Shown here one piece after another: positions 42,710 through 53,388 of a DNA stretch of 64,000 nucleotides (positions are counted from its first letter, which is position 1; each line of letters begins with the position of its first letter). Both the position numbers and the translations under genes were made by a program. The notes beneath the pieces were generated by a model that did no database searches, was not told where the DNA came from, and saw nothing but the letters and a program-made list of their open reading frames with translations. The stretch is from Chitinophaga sp. YR573. GTDB taxonomy: Bacteria > Bacteroidota > Bacteroidia > Chitinophagales > Chitinophagaceae. The DNA lies in NCBI RefSeq assembly GCF_900110995.1, contig NZ_FOJF01000001.1, positions 513,199 through 577,198 on the forward strand. The letters are read 5' to 3'.

Positions 42710-43249
42710 ATGAAAAAGATCCTGTATCTCTTAGCGATTGTTACTATCTGTACAACAGCATCTGCACAAACATTTACATTGAAAAGTAATGATCTGGGCG
42801 GACAAATATCCAATAAGCAGTACGCCAATTTCATGGGTTACACCGGTGAAAACTTATCTCCCCAGTTATCGTGGGAAAATGCACCTGCCGGTACCCAGAG
42901 TTTCGCTATCACTATTTACGACAAGGATGCGCCTTCCGGTAGCGGTTTCTGGCATTGGGTAGTATACAACATCCCTGCAGACACCAAAGAAATACCAGCT
43001 GGCGCCGGTGATATTACTAAAAACCTATTACCAGCCGGAGCCATCCAGGGTAATACAGACATGGGCATACCTGGCTATGTAGGTGCTGCCCCTGTGCCCG
43101 GTCCTCCACACGAATACCTGGTAACAGTCTACGCACTGAAAAGCAAATTAACTTTAGATAAAAATGCTACTGCAGCATTTGTCGGGTTCAACATTTCAAG
43201 TATCCTGATTGCCAAAGCATCTATCGTTGCTTACGGACAAAAAAAATAA
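42710..43249 (+). CDS. YbhB/YbcL family (PEBP, Raf-kinase-inhibitor-like) secreted protein
   Basis: 179 residues with a signal peptide (MKKILYLLAIVTICTTASA). The PEBP fold shows as LKSNDLGGQISNKQY, ENLSPQLSWENAPAGTQSFA, YDKDAPSGSGFWHWVVYNIP and PPHEYLVTVYALKS. The ligand-pocket motifs (DPDAP and GPHRY in the family) appear as DKDAP and PPHEY. Members bind phospholipid-like or phosphorylated ligands; bacterial roles are little known. It is convergent with the PUL end; only 22 bp separate the two stops. Confidence 0.92.
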   Translation: MKKILYLLAIVTICTTASAQTFTLKSNDLGGQISNKQYANFMGYTGENLSPQLSWENAPAGTQSFAITIYDKDAPSGSGFWHWVVYNIPADTKEIPAGAGDITKNLLPAGAIQGNTDMGIPGYVGAAPVPGPPHEYLVTVYALKSKLTLDKNATAAFVGFNISSILIAKASIVAYGQKK

Positions 43250-43271
43250 TTTCACCAGGACAGCCGATAAT

Positions 43272-45284
43272 TTAATGGGATTGGGTATTATTTTTCACCC
43301 AGTCCCTTTCCCATGCAAACCAGTCAGGCACTGCTGTATTGCCTTTCAGATAATCGAAATATAACTCCCAGCGTTTCTTATAAAACGTGAGCATTATCCC
43401 GCTCCATTCTTTGTATGCATAGTCATGCAGGTTATCTTCTTTGGGATCATTTTCTCCCCAGTAAGTAATCAGCATCATCGCGTTTAATAAGTGATGTTTT
43501 GCCTGTTGCTGATAGGTGCTTAAACGGTAATAGGGATGTGAATTTAACAACTGATTGGTAAGATCATGTAAATGCAAAAATGCTTTGGAAGATTTATCAA
43601 AAGCAGGCATGTCTTTGCTGTTATAAGCAGCAACAAAATCTGCGAATACTTTATCTGCCTGATTAGCCAGTACCTGTCTTTTAAAATTGACCAGGTCTAT
43701 TTTATACGTTTCGCTATTAGAAAAAGAGCCTGCTGCCAATTCAAAACTTTTCACCGCATTTGCAAATACAGTCGTATCATATCCCTTTTTCAGATTTCCC
43801 CAGCTGGAAACAGATTTTATTTTTAAGGCAGGTCTTGCACATAAAATATTTTCAGGAGGCCCTTCCTGGTATCCTGGATTGCTATAGATAGTAGATAAGA
43901 ATGACTGCCACGCACGGGCTATATCCGGGTTATATTTGCCATAACGGGCTGTGATATATCCGGCTATCCAGTCCGAAACTTTTACATGCTCTTTATGCCA
44001 TCCCAGCTCTAATAATAATTCGTAAGTAACAGGGTTGTTATTAATTCCTTCCGGCATTATTCCTACGCCTTTCATATATTCAGAAGATTGAGACGCACGG
44101 TATACTTCATCCGCAAAGCGTTGCAGCTTGCCACTTAGTCCTGGTCTTTCGCCGAAGTTGGTGACAGTACACCAGATGAAAGGCGTATGCTCATAACTAC
44201 CACGCGTTTCCCAGTTGTTAGTATTTTCACCGAATAACTCCTGTACGAGAATAGTGGATTTGTCAGTCTCTGCCAGTAACTCCTTACGTGGATTATCCTG
44301 CCAGCCCTGCAATACCCAGATAGCACCAGGGAAATATTGCTGCATAGCACGTTGAATAGCAGCACCTGCTTTACCTAAATCTACCCCATCAGTGATACCC
44401 CCTTCATGGAAAGGATCTCCTGAGAAAAAGTGAATGTCCTTGCCATAGATGTGTTGCGTTTCTTCATAGAAGATACCTGCTAAACGTGTGAAAGCGGTAT
44501 CGGTAGGGTCCAGTATATCTGGTCTTACAAATGCTCCCCATTTGCTCTGATTAATGATATGCGCAGTGGTTTTGTTTTTCAGTGTACTGGGCACCATTCC
44601 ATAGAATGCAGGCATCACAGGAGAGATACCTAACAGCTTCATACGTGCTATCATCTTTTTCACCAGCGCAGCACGGCTATCTATTTCTGACTGTGGCATT
44701 GGGCCGCCCCATCCCTGTATATTACCCATCAGCCACCAGGCGTTGTAAGCAGGACCGGTAATGTAATCACTGATTTCTTTATCAGTATAACCGATGCGTT
44801 TCAGTACATTCTGCCATACAGCTTCTTCACCATTCGCTACCAGCATTACATTCACACCATTTAATGCCATCCAGTCCAGTTCATGCTCCCAGTCTTTCCA
44901 GCTGTAAAAGCTCATGGTGTAATTGTAGGTGCAGTAGTTGAGTGCATAACGATATTCCGCAGAAGCATTTAATTTGATGGCTTCTTTTATTACAGGTAAA
45001 GGAGAGACAGCAGAAAGATTATCTCCCATGTGAGACATAGACCTGTGACAATAGTATTTCAGGTACCAGTTGAGACCAACAGCAGCTGAATTAGGACTAT
45101 CTGCACTAATAACTAATTGCCCATTCTTTGTTTGTAATGAGAATGTAGAAGATTCGGACAAAGTTTCAAATACAACATGCTGTTTCAACCACGGTACCCT
45201 TCTCTCAACAATCCCTTTCACCCCACTAAAATCAGCAGCCAACAACTGCACCGGTAATAACAGTAAACAAAATATCCTGAACAT
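43272..45284 (-). CDS. Alpha-N-acetylglucosaminidase (GH89, NAGLU-type)
   Basis: 670 residues with a signal peptide (MFRIFCLLLLPVQLLA). GH89 marks include SPNSAAVGLNWYLKYYCH, WEHELDWMALNGVNVMLV, MGNIQGWGGPMPQSEID, FFSGDPFHEGG, VQELFGENTNNWE and CTVTNFGERPGLSGKL. The enzyme removes terminal alpha-linked N-acetylglucosamine, as found in heparan sulfate or alpha-1,4-GlcNAc-capped mucin glycans. It is the last gene of the PUL, 7 bp after the beta-helix gene, and the best clue to the substrate of the whole locus. Confidence 0.93.
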   Translation of the reverse strand: MFRIFCLLLLPVQLLAADFSGVKGIVERRVPWLKQHVVFETLSESSTFSLQTKNGQLVISADSPNSAAVGLNWYLKYYCHRSMSHMGDNLSAVSPLPVIKEAIKLNASAEYRYALNYCTYNYTMSFYSWKDWEHELDWMALNGVNVMLVANGEEAVWQNVLKRIGYTDKEISDYITGPAYNAWWLMGNIQGWGGPMPQSEIDSRAALVKKMIARMKLLGISPVMPAFYGMVPSTLKNKTTAHIINQSKWGAFVRPDILDPTDTAFTRLAGIFYEETQHIYGKDIHFFSGDPFHEGGITDGVDLGKAGAAIQRAMQQYFPGAIWVLQGWQDNPRKELLAETDKSTILVQELFGENTNNWETRGSYEHTPFIWCTVTNFGERPGLSGKLQRFADEVYRASQSSEYMKGVGIMPEGINNNPVTYELLLELGWHKEHVKVSDWIAGYITARYGKYNPDIARAWQSFLSTIYSNPGYQEGPPENILCARPALKIKSVSSWGNLKKGYDTTVFANAVKSFELAAGSFSNSETYKIDLVNFKRQVLANQADKVFADFVAAYNSKDMPAFDKSSKAFLHLHDLTNQLLNSHPYYRLSTYQQQAKHHLLNAMMLITYWGENDPKEDNLHDYAYKEWSGIMLTFYKKRWELYFDYLKGNTAVPDWFAWERDWVKNNTQSH

Positions 45285-45291
45285 GCTTTAA

Positions 45292-46818
45292 TTATTGCGG
45301 CTGATGCGCCCCTTTGCTAATTTTATTATTAATAATCCGCGGATTCCCGTCTATATCTGTCGCTCCGTTTATATCAGCAGAAATCACTACCCCCGTATTG
45401 TTAGCCGGAGAAGCAGGCTGTATATGCAAATCTGTACTGCTTACCAGTAAAGGATCTACCCCATATACAGATGCAGCGTCATTAGCACTGGTAGTCTTCC
45501 ATATGCTAAAATCCGTAATAGCAGGACCATTGGTACTGTTCCATATCCACTGCGGCGTACCCGTAGTAAAATAAAGGTTGTTGTCAATGATATTATTACT
45601 CCCGGAATTAGTATACTTATGGATAATGACATCTACCGGCCGGGCATAAATGATATTGTTCTTAATCACATTATTAAAGCATTGCTCTGTTAACCTGATC
45701 TCCCCTTCTATCTCTCCAAAAGCACCCAGTTCTTTATTATTAAAGTACAGGGTATTATTCACCACGTAACAATTATTGGTACCACCGGAAGTATAATTAA
45801 GATATCCCCCTAAATAAATCCCTGCCCGGAAACTATTGGACACAAAGTTATTACGAACAATACAATCATTGGTAGGAAAGGCATCATTCTCACTCACGAT
45901 ACCAATACCTCTGTCTACTTCATGCACTTTATTTCTTTCTATAATGATACTCCTGGCCCCGTCAATGTAAATACCAATAGCACCATGGCCTGTACCACCA
46001 CCAATAGGTCCGGTAGTCATGTCTATGTTATACAGTTCATTATCACTGATCACACCATTTCTCGCATAGTTAAACGCGGGTGTAGGATTGGCGGAATAAC
46101 CACCCGCAGCATCAATACCAATGTTCTCTGCATTGTAGATCTTGTTACCTTTTATTGTAAACCCATCTACATAACCGTTGATGGTTAAGTTCTCACTATA
46201 CCCGGTGTTACAGTCATGGATCTCATTACCTTCTACCAGGATGTTTTTCATCGGGATAGTGGTATTACCTATGATCTCTATGCCATGTCCACTTCTTCCA
46301 TCCGCAGGAGCGACATTATGTTCTATGTTGTAAATCCTGTTATTCCGGATAATAAGATTAGCGGAGCTTCCATTGGCTAATATCCCGTTGACATTTACCC
46401 AGGGAGTGCTGCTTTTGTAATTACAAACGTCGAAACCTTCGAAAGTAATGTAACTGGCATTGCTGATAGTTACCAGCGCTTCTTTGCCTGTAACAGACAA
46501 TCCTGTGCCATCGATCACAGGTATCTCACCAGGATATGCCTTCAGGGTAATCACCTTCTCCAGCCGGCCGGATTTAGGAAAACTTACTTTCTCGTAATAA
46601 ACCCCTTTCCTGACAAAAACAGTATCTCCTGCTATCGCTTTACTTAAAGCAGTGTTAATAGCCCTGAAAGGGGCATTTAAAGTGCCTGCATTGGCATCAT
46701 TACCTGCAGGGGAAACATAATACTTGTGTGTGTCTTGAACAATATTGGCTGGTGATGTGCTGCCTTTACTACAGGCAGCCATCATCAGTACTATAAAAAA
46801 TAAGTTCATATACTTCAT
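45292..46818 (-). CDS. Right-handed beta-helix lipoprotein (Pel_N-like opening)
   Basis: 508 residues. The lipobox is MMAACSKG. An opening of the DUF1565/parallel beta-helix type follows (KYYVSPAGNDANAGTLNAPF, then AINTALSKAIAGDTVFVRKG). After it come some ten coils of the form xxIxxNxIxx (LIIRNNRIYNIEHN, ILVEGNEIHDCNTGY, FTIKGNKIYNAENIG). Such proteins are lyases or binding proteins for acidic or amino-sugar polysaccharides on the cell surface. It is fourth after SusC, 1 bp from the NHL gene. Lyase activity cannot be confirmed. Confidence 0.88.
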   Translation of the reverse strand: MKYMNLFFIVLMMAACSKGSTSPANIVQDTHKYYVSPAGNDANAGTLNAPFRAINTALSKAIAGDTVFVRKGVYYEKVSFPKSGRLEKVITLKAYPGEIPVIDGTGLSVTGKEALVTISNASYITFEGFDVCNYKSSTPWVNVNGILANGSSANLIIRNNRIYNIEHNVAPADGRSGHGIEIIGNTTIPMKNILVEGNEIHDCNTGYSENLTINGYVDGFTIKGNKIYNAENIGIDAAGGYSANPTPAFNYARNGVISDNELYNIDMTTGPIGGGTGHGAIGIYIDGARSIIIERNKVHEVDRGIGIVSENDAFPTNDCIVRNNFVSNSFRAGIYLGGYLNYTSGGTNNCYVVNNTLYFNNKELGAFGEIEGEIRLTEQCFNNVIKNNIIYARPVDVIIHKYTNSGSNNIIDNNLYFTTGTPQWIWNSTNGPAITDFSIWKTTSANDAASVYGVDPLLVSSTDLHIQPASPANNTGVVISADINGATDIDGNPRIINNKISKGAHQPQ

Positions 46819-46819
46819 G

Positions 46820-48106
46820 CTATTGTGATACTATTTTTCTAACGCGGTTATTGTTCTTATCCAATACATACACCACACCATTCTTATCCACTGCCACTCC
46901 TAACGGCGCACTAAAGGCGGCCGCTTCTCCAATGGCATCCGCATAACCTGCAGATCCACTACCAGCATAAGTACTTACTACCCAGCTGCCACCTGCAATA
47001 AAACGGATGCTCTGGTCAGCATTAGACGCGCTACCATCCCCTGCACCTGCTATGTAAATGTTAGAAGAGGCATCTATTGTCAGTCCAAACGGATTCGCAA
47101 ACCGCGCATCCGTACCTGCACCATTTACATATCCCGGAGTTCCTGTCTGACCAGCAATCGTTGTCGCAGCCCAGGTGTTCTTCTCAAATCTTTTGATTAC
47201 ATGATCATCACCTATAGCGATGAAGAGGTTACCGTCTTTATCAAAGTGCATTCCCGCAGGCTTATTAAGTCCCTGTATCACCATTGTACTGCTGCCATCA
47301 GTATCCATCCTATACACATTACCCGAATTGGAAAAATTTGAATAATACACAAATCCTGTAGTAGGATCTACTGCTACACTCCAGGGTTCCTGACTCGCCC
47401 CTCCCATCACAACAGCTGTACCATCCGGCGCTATTTTCCTGATATTCCAGTTACCAGGATCTGTTATGTACAAATATCCCTGCGCATCAACAGCAATATC
47501 ATAAGGCAAGCTGAACTGCGCAGCCAACCCCTGTCCATCTGCATTACCGGCAGCATTTGGATTACCTGCAAACGTGCTTACATTACCTGCAGTATCTATC
47601 TTCCTGATACAATGATTTCCCACGTCAGCGACATACACATTCAGATTATCATCCGCCGCAATCCCTTTACTCCGGTACCACGACTCCCCGTTAAAATTAA
47701 ATATCGCGTCTGATCCCTGCCCATTGGAAAAACCAGCAGTACCATTACCAGCTAACGAAGTCACTTTACGTGTAAACACATAATTAAAGATATCCGCACT
47801 CACTGTACTGTCAGATCCCACCTTTACCACTATATTTCCAGCACCACATTTGGAAGGTATTACAGCCATCACCTGTGTAGCACTGGCACCAACAATAGCC
47901 AGTTTATGACCATTGATAGTGACACTGATAGCAGCCGTATCTGTAGAGAAATTACTCCCCGTAATTAATATAGATGTTCCTCCTCCACCCTGCTCCGGCG
48001 TGAAATGATCAACCGACATCGGAGACCCGGCACTATGCGTAAACCCATTATCCTTCTTACAAGCTGTAAAGAAGATCAAACAACCTGCTATGATATACCT
48101 GATCAT
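46820..48106 (-). CDS. IPT/TIG plus NHL-repeat lipoprotein (SusE/F position)
   Basis: 428 residues from ATG 48104-48106, which yields a lipoprotein signal (MIRYIIAGCLIFFTACKKDN). An ATG at 48142 overlapping the SusD stop is the alternative. An IPT/TIG domain (DHFTPEQGGGGTSILITGSN) is followed by six or so NHL propeller repeats (GIAADDNLNVYVADVGNHCI, IAVDAQGYLYITDPGNWNI, VAVDKNGVVYVLDKNNNRVR). In Chitinophaga-type PULs this protein occupies the place of a surface glycan-binding lipoprotein. A binding role is inferred; no catalytic site is seen. Confidence 0.88.
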   Translation of the reverse strand: MIRYIIAGCLIFFTACKKDNGFTHSAGSPMSVDHFTPEQGGGGTSILITGSNFSTDTAAISVTINGHKLAIVGASATQVMAVIPSKCGAGNIVVKVGSDSTVSADIFNYVFTRKVTSLAGNGTAGFSNGQGSDAIFNFNGESWYRSKGIAADDNLNVYVADVGNHCIRKIDTAGNVSTFAGNPNAAGNADGQGLAAQFSLPYDIAVDAQGYLYITDPGNWNIRKIAPDGTAVVMGGASQEPWSVAVDPTTGFVYYSNFSNSGNVYRMDTDGSSTMVIQGLNKPAGMHFDKDGNLFIAIGDDHVIKRFEKNTWAATTIAGQTGTPGYVNGAGTDARFANPFGLTIDASSNIYIAGAGDGSASNADQSIRFIAGGSWVVSTYAGSGSAGYADAIGEAAAFSAPLGVAVDKNGVVYVLDKNNNRVRKIVSQ

Positions 48107-48135
48107 AATGATTAATTGTGTTGTAAAAGAATTGA

Positions 48136-49950
48136 TTACCATCCCGGATTCTGTACCAGCGCTCTGTCTCTCTCAATATCTCCCTGATCTATCGGGAACA
48201 GGTACATCTTGTTATCCCAGAAACGCTGCTGAAAAAGCGTTCTGTTATAGAATGCGGTAAAAGAAAATCCTAAGCCATTATCATTGGCGTTTACATTCAT
48301 GCAATAGATAGCTCTGTTCTCCTGGTTCCCCAGCATCAACCTTCTGATCATGGTAAAATATCTGTCTCCTTCAAAACATAACTCTACTGATCTTTCTTTC
48401 AGGATATACTTTCTCATCAGGTCTTTATTTCCTACCGCTTCCGGATATACGGTTTCAATACCGGGCAATCCTGCTCTTGTTCTCACCATATTGAGATAAG
48501 TAACGATATCCCCATTACCAGGATCATATTCATTCAGCGCTTCAGCATAATCCAGTAAGATCTCCGCATAACGAAGCAGGATATAAGGCCCCTGGAAAGA
48601 GGAAACATCATTCCTGATATTATCATTAGGACTGATTCTCTTCAAAGCTAAATAACCAGTAATATTATTACTCCCGGCAGAACGCTGACCAGATTTACCA
48701 TTGTAATAAAACTCAACCCTGCCCTGGCCATCAACATTCTCATCAGAAGAAAAATAATTCTTATCATCTACGGTAGGAGCCGGCAATACAGGGCGTGCAT
48801 TATACTGTATATAAGCATAAAACCGTGGTTCTCTGTTGGCATACATGTTCCAGTCGTTCTTATGATGCTCCCAGCTGTTAGCACCGGCAGATGAAGCAAA
48901 ACCTGTTTCTACATAATTGGAAGAAGGGTCATCAATAGTACGGCCATTGTTCATGTAAAACCCATCTACTAAATTCTGTGTAGCATCATACATATTATAT
49001 CCACCCGAACCAGGAGAAGCACATTTCGTATATCCCCAGCGCCACCAGTTTACATTTGCAAAAATGATCTCGTTATTCCAGTTGGTTAAAAACAGATCCC
49101 TTACAGAGAGATAAGGGTTAAACGTAATCCCGCCATTATCCAGATTGGTAAACAGCTTATAGTTACCTGCATCAATCACTGCCTTCGCAGCAGCTGCGGC
49201 TACCTTCCATTTGTCTTCACTATAACTGGCAGGGGCCAACGCTGTACCATCTGCATTCTTAAAATTCGCAAAGTTGGCATTCCCGTTCCATAGCGGACTG
49301 GCAGCCAGTTGCGCTACCTTGGCCTTTATCGCTAAACAGGCACCTTTTGTAGGACGTCCGTTATTACTGGAAGAAGACCATACCGCCGGTAAGTTCAATG
49401 CTGCCTGATCCATCAACGCAGATACATGCGATACACAGGTATCAAAAGGAGTACGTGGATACTGGTTAAAATCCTCATCCTGGCTCAACAGCCCGTCTAT
49501 TTTTACAAAAGGTCCATACTGTCTTAAAAGCAGCCAGTAATAATAACCGCGTAAAAAAAGATTCTCCCCTTTATATTGTTTCTTCAAATCATCACTTAAC
49601 TGATTTGCGGGAACTTTATCAATATTCTGCTCAAACACATAAGATTTTCTGATAGCAGCATAATAATTCGCCCAGTTGTAAAAGTATCCGCTGGCAGCAT
49701 TCCAGTTACCACTCACCATCTGCCGTACTCCTACCGTACCAATGGATACAGACGATTCATCGGAGCCTCCCATAGAAGCATAATCTCCCCCGTCTGTATT
49801 ATATACATAACTATAAATATTATAGAGATAAGCCTCTGCATTTGCACGTGTTTGCCATATCTGGTCTTCTGTTAAAAGATTATCCGGCTTTTTATCAAGA
49901 TACTTGCTACAGGAAGACAATACGACTAAAAGACACAATAAGTATTTCAT
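48136..49950 (-). CDS. SusD/RagB family outer-membrane lipoprotein
   Basis: 604 residues with a lipoprotein signal (MKYLLCLLVVLSSCSKYLDK). The SusD pattern is complete: KKPDNLLTEDQIWQTRANAE, KKQYKGENLFLRGYYYWLLL, YPRTPFDTCVSHVSALMDQA, PYILLRYAEILLDYAEALNE and YFTMIRRLMLGNQENRAI. It caps the SusC barrel and captures the glycan at the surface. It lies 21 bp after susC in the same operon. Confidence 0.95.
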   Translation of the reverse strand: MKYLLCLLVVLSSCSKYLDKKPDNLLTEDQIWQTRANAEAYLYNIYSYVYNTDGGDYASMGGSDESSVSIGTVGVRQMVSGNWNAASGYFYNWANYYAAIRKSYVFEQNIDKVPANQLSDDLKKQYKGENLFLRGYYYWLLLRQYGPFVKIDGLLSQDEDFNQYPRTPFDTCVSHVSALMDQAALNLPAVWSSSSNNGRPTKGACLAIKAKVAQLAASPLWNGNANFANFKNADGTALAPASYSEDKWKVAAAAAKAVIDAGNYKLFTNLDNGGITFNPYLSVRDLFLTNWNNEIIFANVNWWRWGYTKCASPGSGGYNMYDATQNLVDGFYMNNGRTIDDPSSNYVETGFASSAGANSWEHHKNDWNMYANREPRFYAYIQYNARPVLPAPTVDDKNYFSSDENVDGQGRVEFYYNGKSGQRSAGSNNITGYLALKRISPNDNIRNDVSSFQGPYILLRYAEILLDYAEALNEYDPGNGDIVTYLNMVRTRAGLPGIETVYPEAVGNKDLMRKYILKERSVELCFEGDRYFTMIRRLMLGNQENRAIYCMNVNANDNGLGFSFTAFYNRTLFQQRFWDNKMYLFPIDQGDIERDRALVQNPGW

Positions 49951-49971
49951 ATGATTATCTTTTTGTCTTGT

Positions 49972-52900
49972 TTAAAATTGAGCCCTCAGACCTACAGTCA
50001 TTGTTTTGGCATAAGGATATTTCGCACCATTACCACCCAGTTCAGGGTCCCACAGCTTAAACTTGGAGAACGTCAGTAGATTGGTACCTGCTGCATATAC
50101 TTCCAGATTGCTGATGCCCTTTCTCTTCATATCAGGCGTGATAAATGAATAACCAAGCGATACCTGTTTCAGTCGCATGAAACTACCGTCCTTCAACCAC
50201 CAACTGCTGTTCACATAATTATTGTCTCCGCTGTTAGTGATTGTTAAACGTGGGTAATCCACATTCTGACTGGGGTTTTCTTTTGTCCATCTGCTGGTTG
50301 AGTTAGTCAGTACATTAGCAGGATACTGACCGATACCGGTGAATGGTACTACACCCACACCATTTGCAGCACCATCTGAAGACACAATATCAGCGCCATT
50401 TGCCATGATACCTACATCAGCTACTCCTGCAAAAACAGCGGAAAGAGAGATCTTTTTGTAGCCGAAATTAAATCCATAACCATAAGACCAGGTAGGGAAA
50501 TACGACTTACCTAAGTAAGTCATATCGTTACTGTTTATCACACCATCTCCGTTCATATCTTCGTACTTGATATCTCCGGGGAATACGGTCCTTGTCTGCG
50601 TAGGACTTTTATCCACATCAGCCTGATCAACAAATAACCCTTTGCTTACATAACCCTTGTATTCACCAAAACGATGGCCTTCGGGTTGCTGATAAGCATA
50701 GAGATATTTGGGGTTATCCGCATAAACAATTTTATTCTTGGCATAGGTGATGTTACCAAACACACGCAGTGTGATATCTCTGCCTATACGCGTATCATAC
50801 TCCAGACTGCCATCAATCCCCATGTTCTTCATCTCTCCCATATTGGCATAGATGTTTAATCCACTATAACCTGCAATAGAAGAAATAGACTGACGATTGA
50901 TTAATATCGCTGTTCTTTTATCCCTGAAAGCATCTACTGTCAGACTTAATTTATTCCATAATCCTACTTCAAGACCTATATCGGTTTTAACAGATTTCTC
51001 CCATGTTAAATTCTGTGTACCGATAACAGTAGCAGATTTACCGCCATAAGCAACAGGAGAAGATCCGAAAGTAATCCCGCTTGCATCAGAGATATAAGTA
51101 AGATAGCCGAACCTGTCGCCACCCACATAACTTCCTATCTGGTCATTACCGGTAGTACCTACAGAACCTCTTATTTTAAGCAGACTTACCGTATGTGTTA
51201 ACGGCGCAAAGAAGGCTTCTTTAGAGATCACCCAACCTGCAGATACGGCCGGGAAATATCCCCAGCGTTTCCCTTTCTCAAAGTTTTCTGATCCGGTAGC
51301 TCCTATGTTTAATTCTGCCAGGTATTTATCTTTAAAGGAATAAGTGACCCTGCCTGCCATACTTTGATTACGGTAAGGGATGGCTGTTTTCAAATCTCCG
51401 GCAGAACCTATTACCCTGTTACGCATAGTAGCTACTATTAACCCGCCGAAAGTATGATTCCCGAAAGCATGGTCATACGCAATATTGCCTTCCAGGTACA
51501 TAATACGTTCTCCTGAGGAAGAAGTGCCATAGCCCAGGTAAGTGCTGCCGGTTCTGACACGTTCATATAGAAGATTTCCGGTAGCATCTCTTGAACCGGC
51601 ATACCAGAGATCATTCAGTCCTGTTCTGCTGGTATTGAATTCGCCATAGGTATCAAAGGAAAATCTTCCCATCGCTGTTAATCCGGGAGTGATCATATCC
51701 AGTTTCTGGTTCAGTGTTAATACAGACTGCACAGAAGGTTTAAACTCTGTGCTGTACCCTGCATTCTGCACCAGGTTGAAAGGATTGGAACCACCATTAT
51801 TCCTGGGACCTGCCCATAAATTACCTGGGTATTTAACCGGGAAGGAAATAGGATTTGTAGCATAGGCGGCGTACCAGATATTACCGGCAGAAGTACCCGG
51901 ATACCGGCTATTCACCAGCATAGCAGCGATATTCATAGACAACACCGTTGTCTTCGTTACATTCAGATCAACATTCGTACGGAAATCATATCTTTTGAAA
52001 TTAAGATTAGGATTATATCCGTCCAGATTTTTCACTTTATATTGTCCATCCTGGTTGTAAAAAGATGAGGATACATAATATCTCATGGATTCTCCCCCGC
52101 CGCTTACATTTATATTGGCGTTGGTCATGGGAGTAAGATCTTTATAGATAGTATTGATCCAGTTTACATCGGGGTAGAGATAAGGATCAAGACCACTGGC
52201 AGTTTTAGCGATTACCTCATCAGAGTAGGTAGCATCATTACCATCATTTGTTCTTGCCTCATTGTATAATTTCATATAGTTTACACCATTCAGCATCTTG
52301 GGTAATCTCGTTAAACCGTTCACCCCTGATTCCACTTTCGCAGAGATTTTAGGCTTTCCTGCCACCCCTCTTTTAGTGGTGATGATCAACACCCCATTAG
52401 CACCTTTGGCACCATATACAGCAGTAGCAGACGCATCTTTTAATAAAGAGATACTCTGTACATCTTCCGGATCTATATTATTAAAAGCACCACCATAAGT
52501 ACTGTTCACATCATCGCGTTGTACACCATCTACAATGATCAGCGGAGAAGTACTACCGGTGAAGGTCCCAATACCACGGATGGTAAAATTAGGATTGTCA
52601 TAACCTGGTTCACCACCACCGCTCTGCATGGAAATTACACCAGCTACTTTTCCCGCCAGTGCATTGGTCAGAGAACGTACAGGTGTTCTCATATCATCCA
52701 TATTAACAGTAGACACGGAACCGGTAACCGTTACTTTCTTCTGACTACCAAATCCTACTACCACCACTTCATCGAGCTTATCTACTTTTGCACTTAAGGT
52801 TATCTTCAGTGTTTTCTGTTCCCGCACTTTTACTTCTTCCGGATTCATACCCATCATGGCTATCCTCAGAATATCATCGCTGGCAGCGGTGATAGAGAAT

Positions 52901-53388
52901 ACCCCCAGTTCATCTGTGATCACCCCTTTCGTTGTACCCTTAACTGATACCGTTACGCCGGGTAGCGGGTGTCCTTCCTCGTCCATTACCTGTCCTTTTA
53001 CTATCCGGCCGTCCTGCTTTCCCTCTTTTACGGGTACGGTAGCAGCTTCTGGTGCTTTTTTATCAAGTACTATGCGGTTATTTTTCACCTCATAGCTGAT
53101 GTTCCTGTCTTTGAACAGGAAGGTTAATACTTCCTGTAAGTGTACTTTGCTGAAGTTGACGTCAACTTTCTCTCCATCGTTTAATAACTGGTTGCTGTAA
53201 ACAAGCGTGAAGCCTGTCTGCTTTTTAATTGACTGGAAAATCTGTAACAGGGAGATGTCGTGGCCTGTTACTGTAACCGTGGATTGAAGCGGAGTATCCT
53301 GCGCTTTTGCGATAAAGCCTAAGCCGAGCAGAAGGTATAGTATACCTCTTCGCATAGCCAGGTGGCAATGGCGTACACTTTTTCTCAT
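49972..53388 (-). CDS. SusC/RagA TonB-dependent receptor with STN signalling domain
   Basis: 1138 residues. A long signal region is followed by an STN domain (about 38-110: HDISLLQIFQSIKKQTGFTL, VHLQEVLTFLFKDRNISYEV), a CarboxypepD_reg sandwich (about 127-205) and the plug with the SusC box LDEVVVVGFGSQKK. The plug continues with SLTNALAGKVAGVISMQSGG, ISLLKDASATAVYGAKGANG and VLIITTKRG, and then the 22-strand barrel ending MTVGLRAQF. The STN domain is the piece that touches a FecR in the periplasm, and a FecR/ECF sigma pair lies immediately upstream. It therefore acts both as importer and as glycan sensor. Confidence 0.95.
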   Translation of the reverse strand: MRKSVRHCHLAMRRGILYLLLGLGFIAKAQDTPLQSTVTVTGHDISLLQIFQSIKKQTGFTLVYSNQLLNDGEKVDVNFSKVHLQEVLTFLFKDRNISYEVKNNRIVLDKKAPEAATVPVKEGKQDGRIVKGQVMDEEGHPLPGVTVSVKGTTKGVITDELGVFSITAASDDILRIAMMGMNPEEVKVREQKTLKITLSAKVDKLDEVVVVGFGSQKKVTVTGSVSTVNMDDMRTPVRSLTNALAGKVAGVISMQSGGGEPGYDNPNFTIRGIGTFTGSTSPLIIVDGVQRDDVNSTYGGAFNNIDPEDVQSISLLKDASATAVYGAKGANGVLIITTKRGVAGKPKISAKVESGVNGLTRLPKMLNGVNYMKLYNEARTNDGNDATYSDEVIAKTASGLDPYLYPDVNWINTIYKDLTPMTNANINVSGGGESMRYYVSSSFYNQDGQYKVKNLDGYNPNLNFKRYDFRTNVDLNVTKTTVLSMNIAAMLVNSRYPGTSAGNIWYAAYATNPISFPVKYPGNLWAGPRNNGGSNPFNLVQNAGYSTEFKPSVQSVLTLNQKLDMITPGLTAMGRFSFDTYGEFNTSRTGLNDLWYAGSRDATGNLLYERVRTGSTYLGYGTSSSGERIMYLEGNIAYDHAFGNHTFGGLIVATMRNRVIGSAGDLKTAIPYRNQSMAGRVTYSFKDKYLAELNIGATGSENFEKGKRWGYFPAVSAGWVISKEAFFAPLTHTVSLLKIRGSVGTTGNDQIGSYVGGDRFGYLTYISDASGITFGSSPVAYGGKSATVIGTQNLTWEKSVKTDIGLEVGLWNKLSLTVDAFRDKRTAILINRQSISSIAGYSGLNIYANMGEMKNMGIDGSLEYDTRIGRDITLRVFGNITYAKNKIVYADNPKYLYAYQQPEGHRFGEYKGYVSKGLFVDQADVDKSPTQTRTVFPGDIKYEDMNGDGVINSNDMTYLGKSYFPTWSYGYGFNFGYKKISLSAVFAGVADVGIMANGADIVSSDGAANGVGVVPFTGIGQYPANVLTNSTSRWTKENPSQNVDYPRLTITNSGDNNYVNSSWWLKDGSFMRLKQVSLGYSFITPDMKRKGISNLEVYAAGTNLLTFSKFKLWDPELGGNGAKYPYAKTMTVGLRAQF

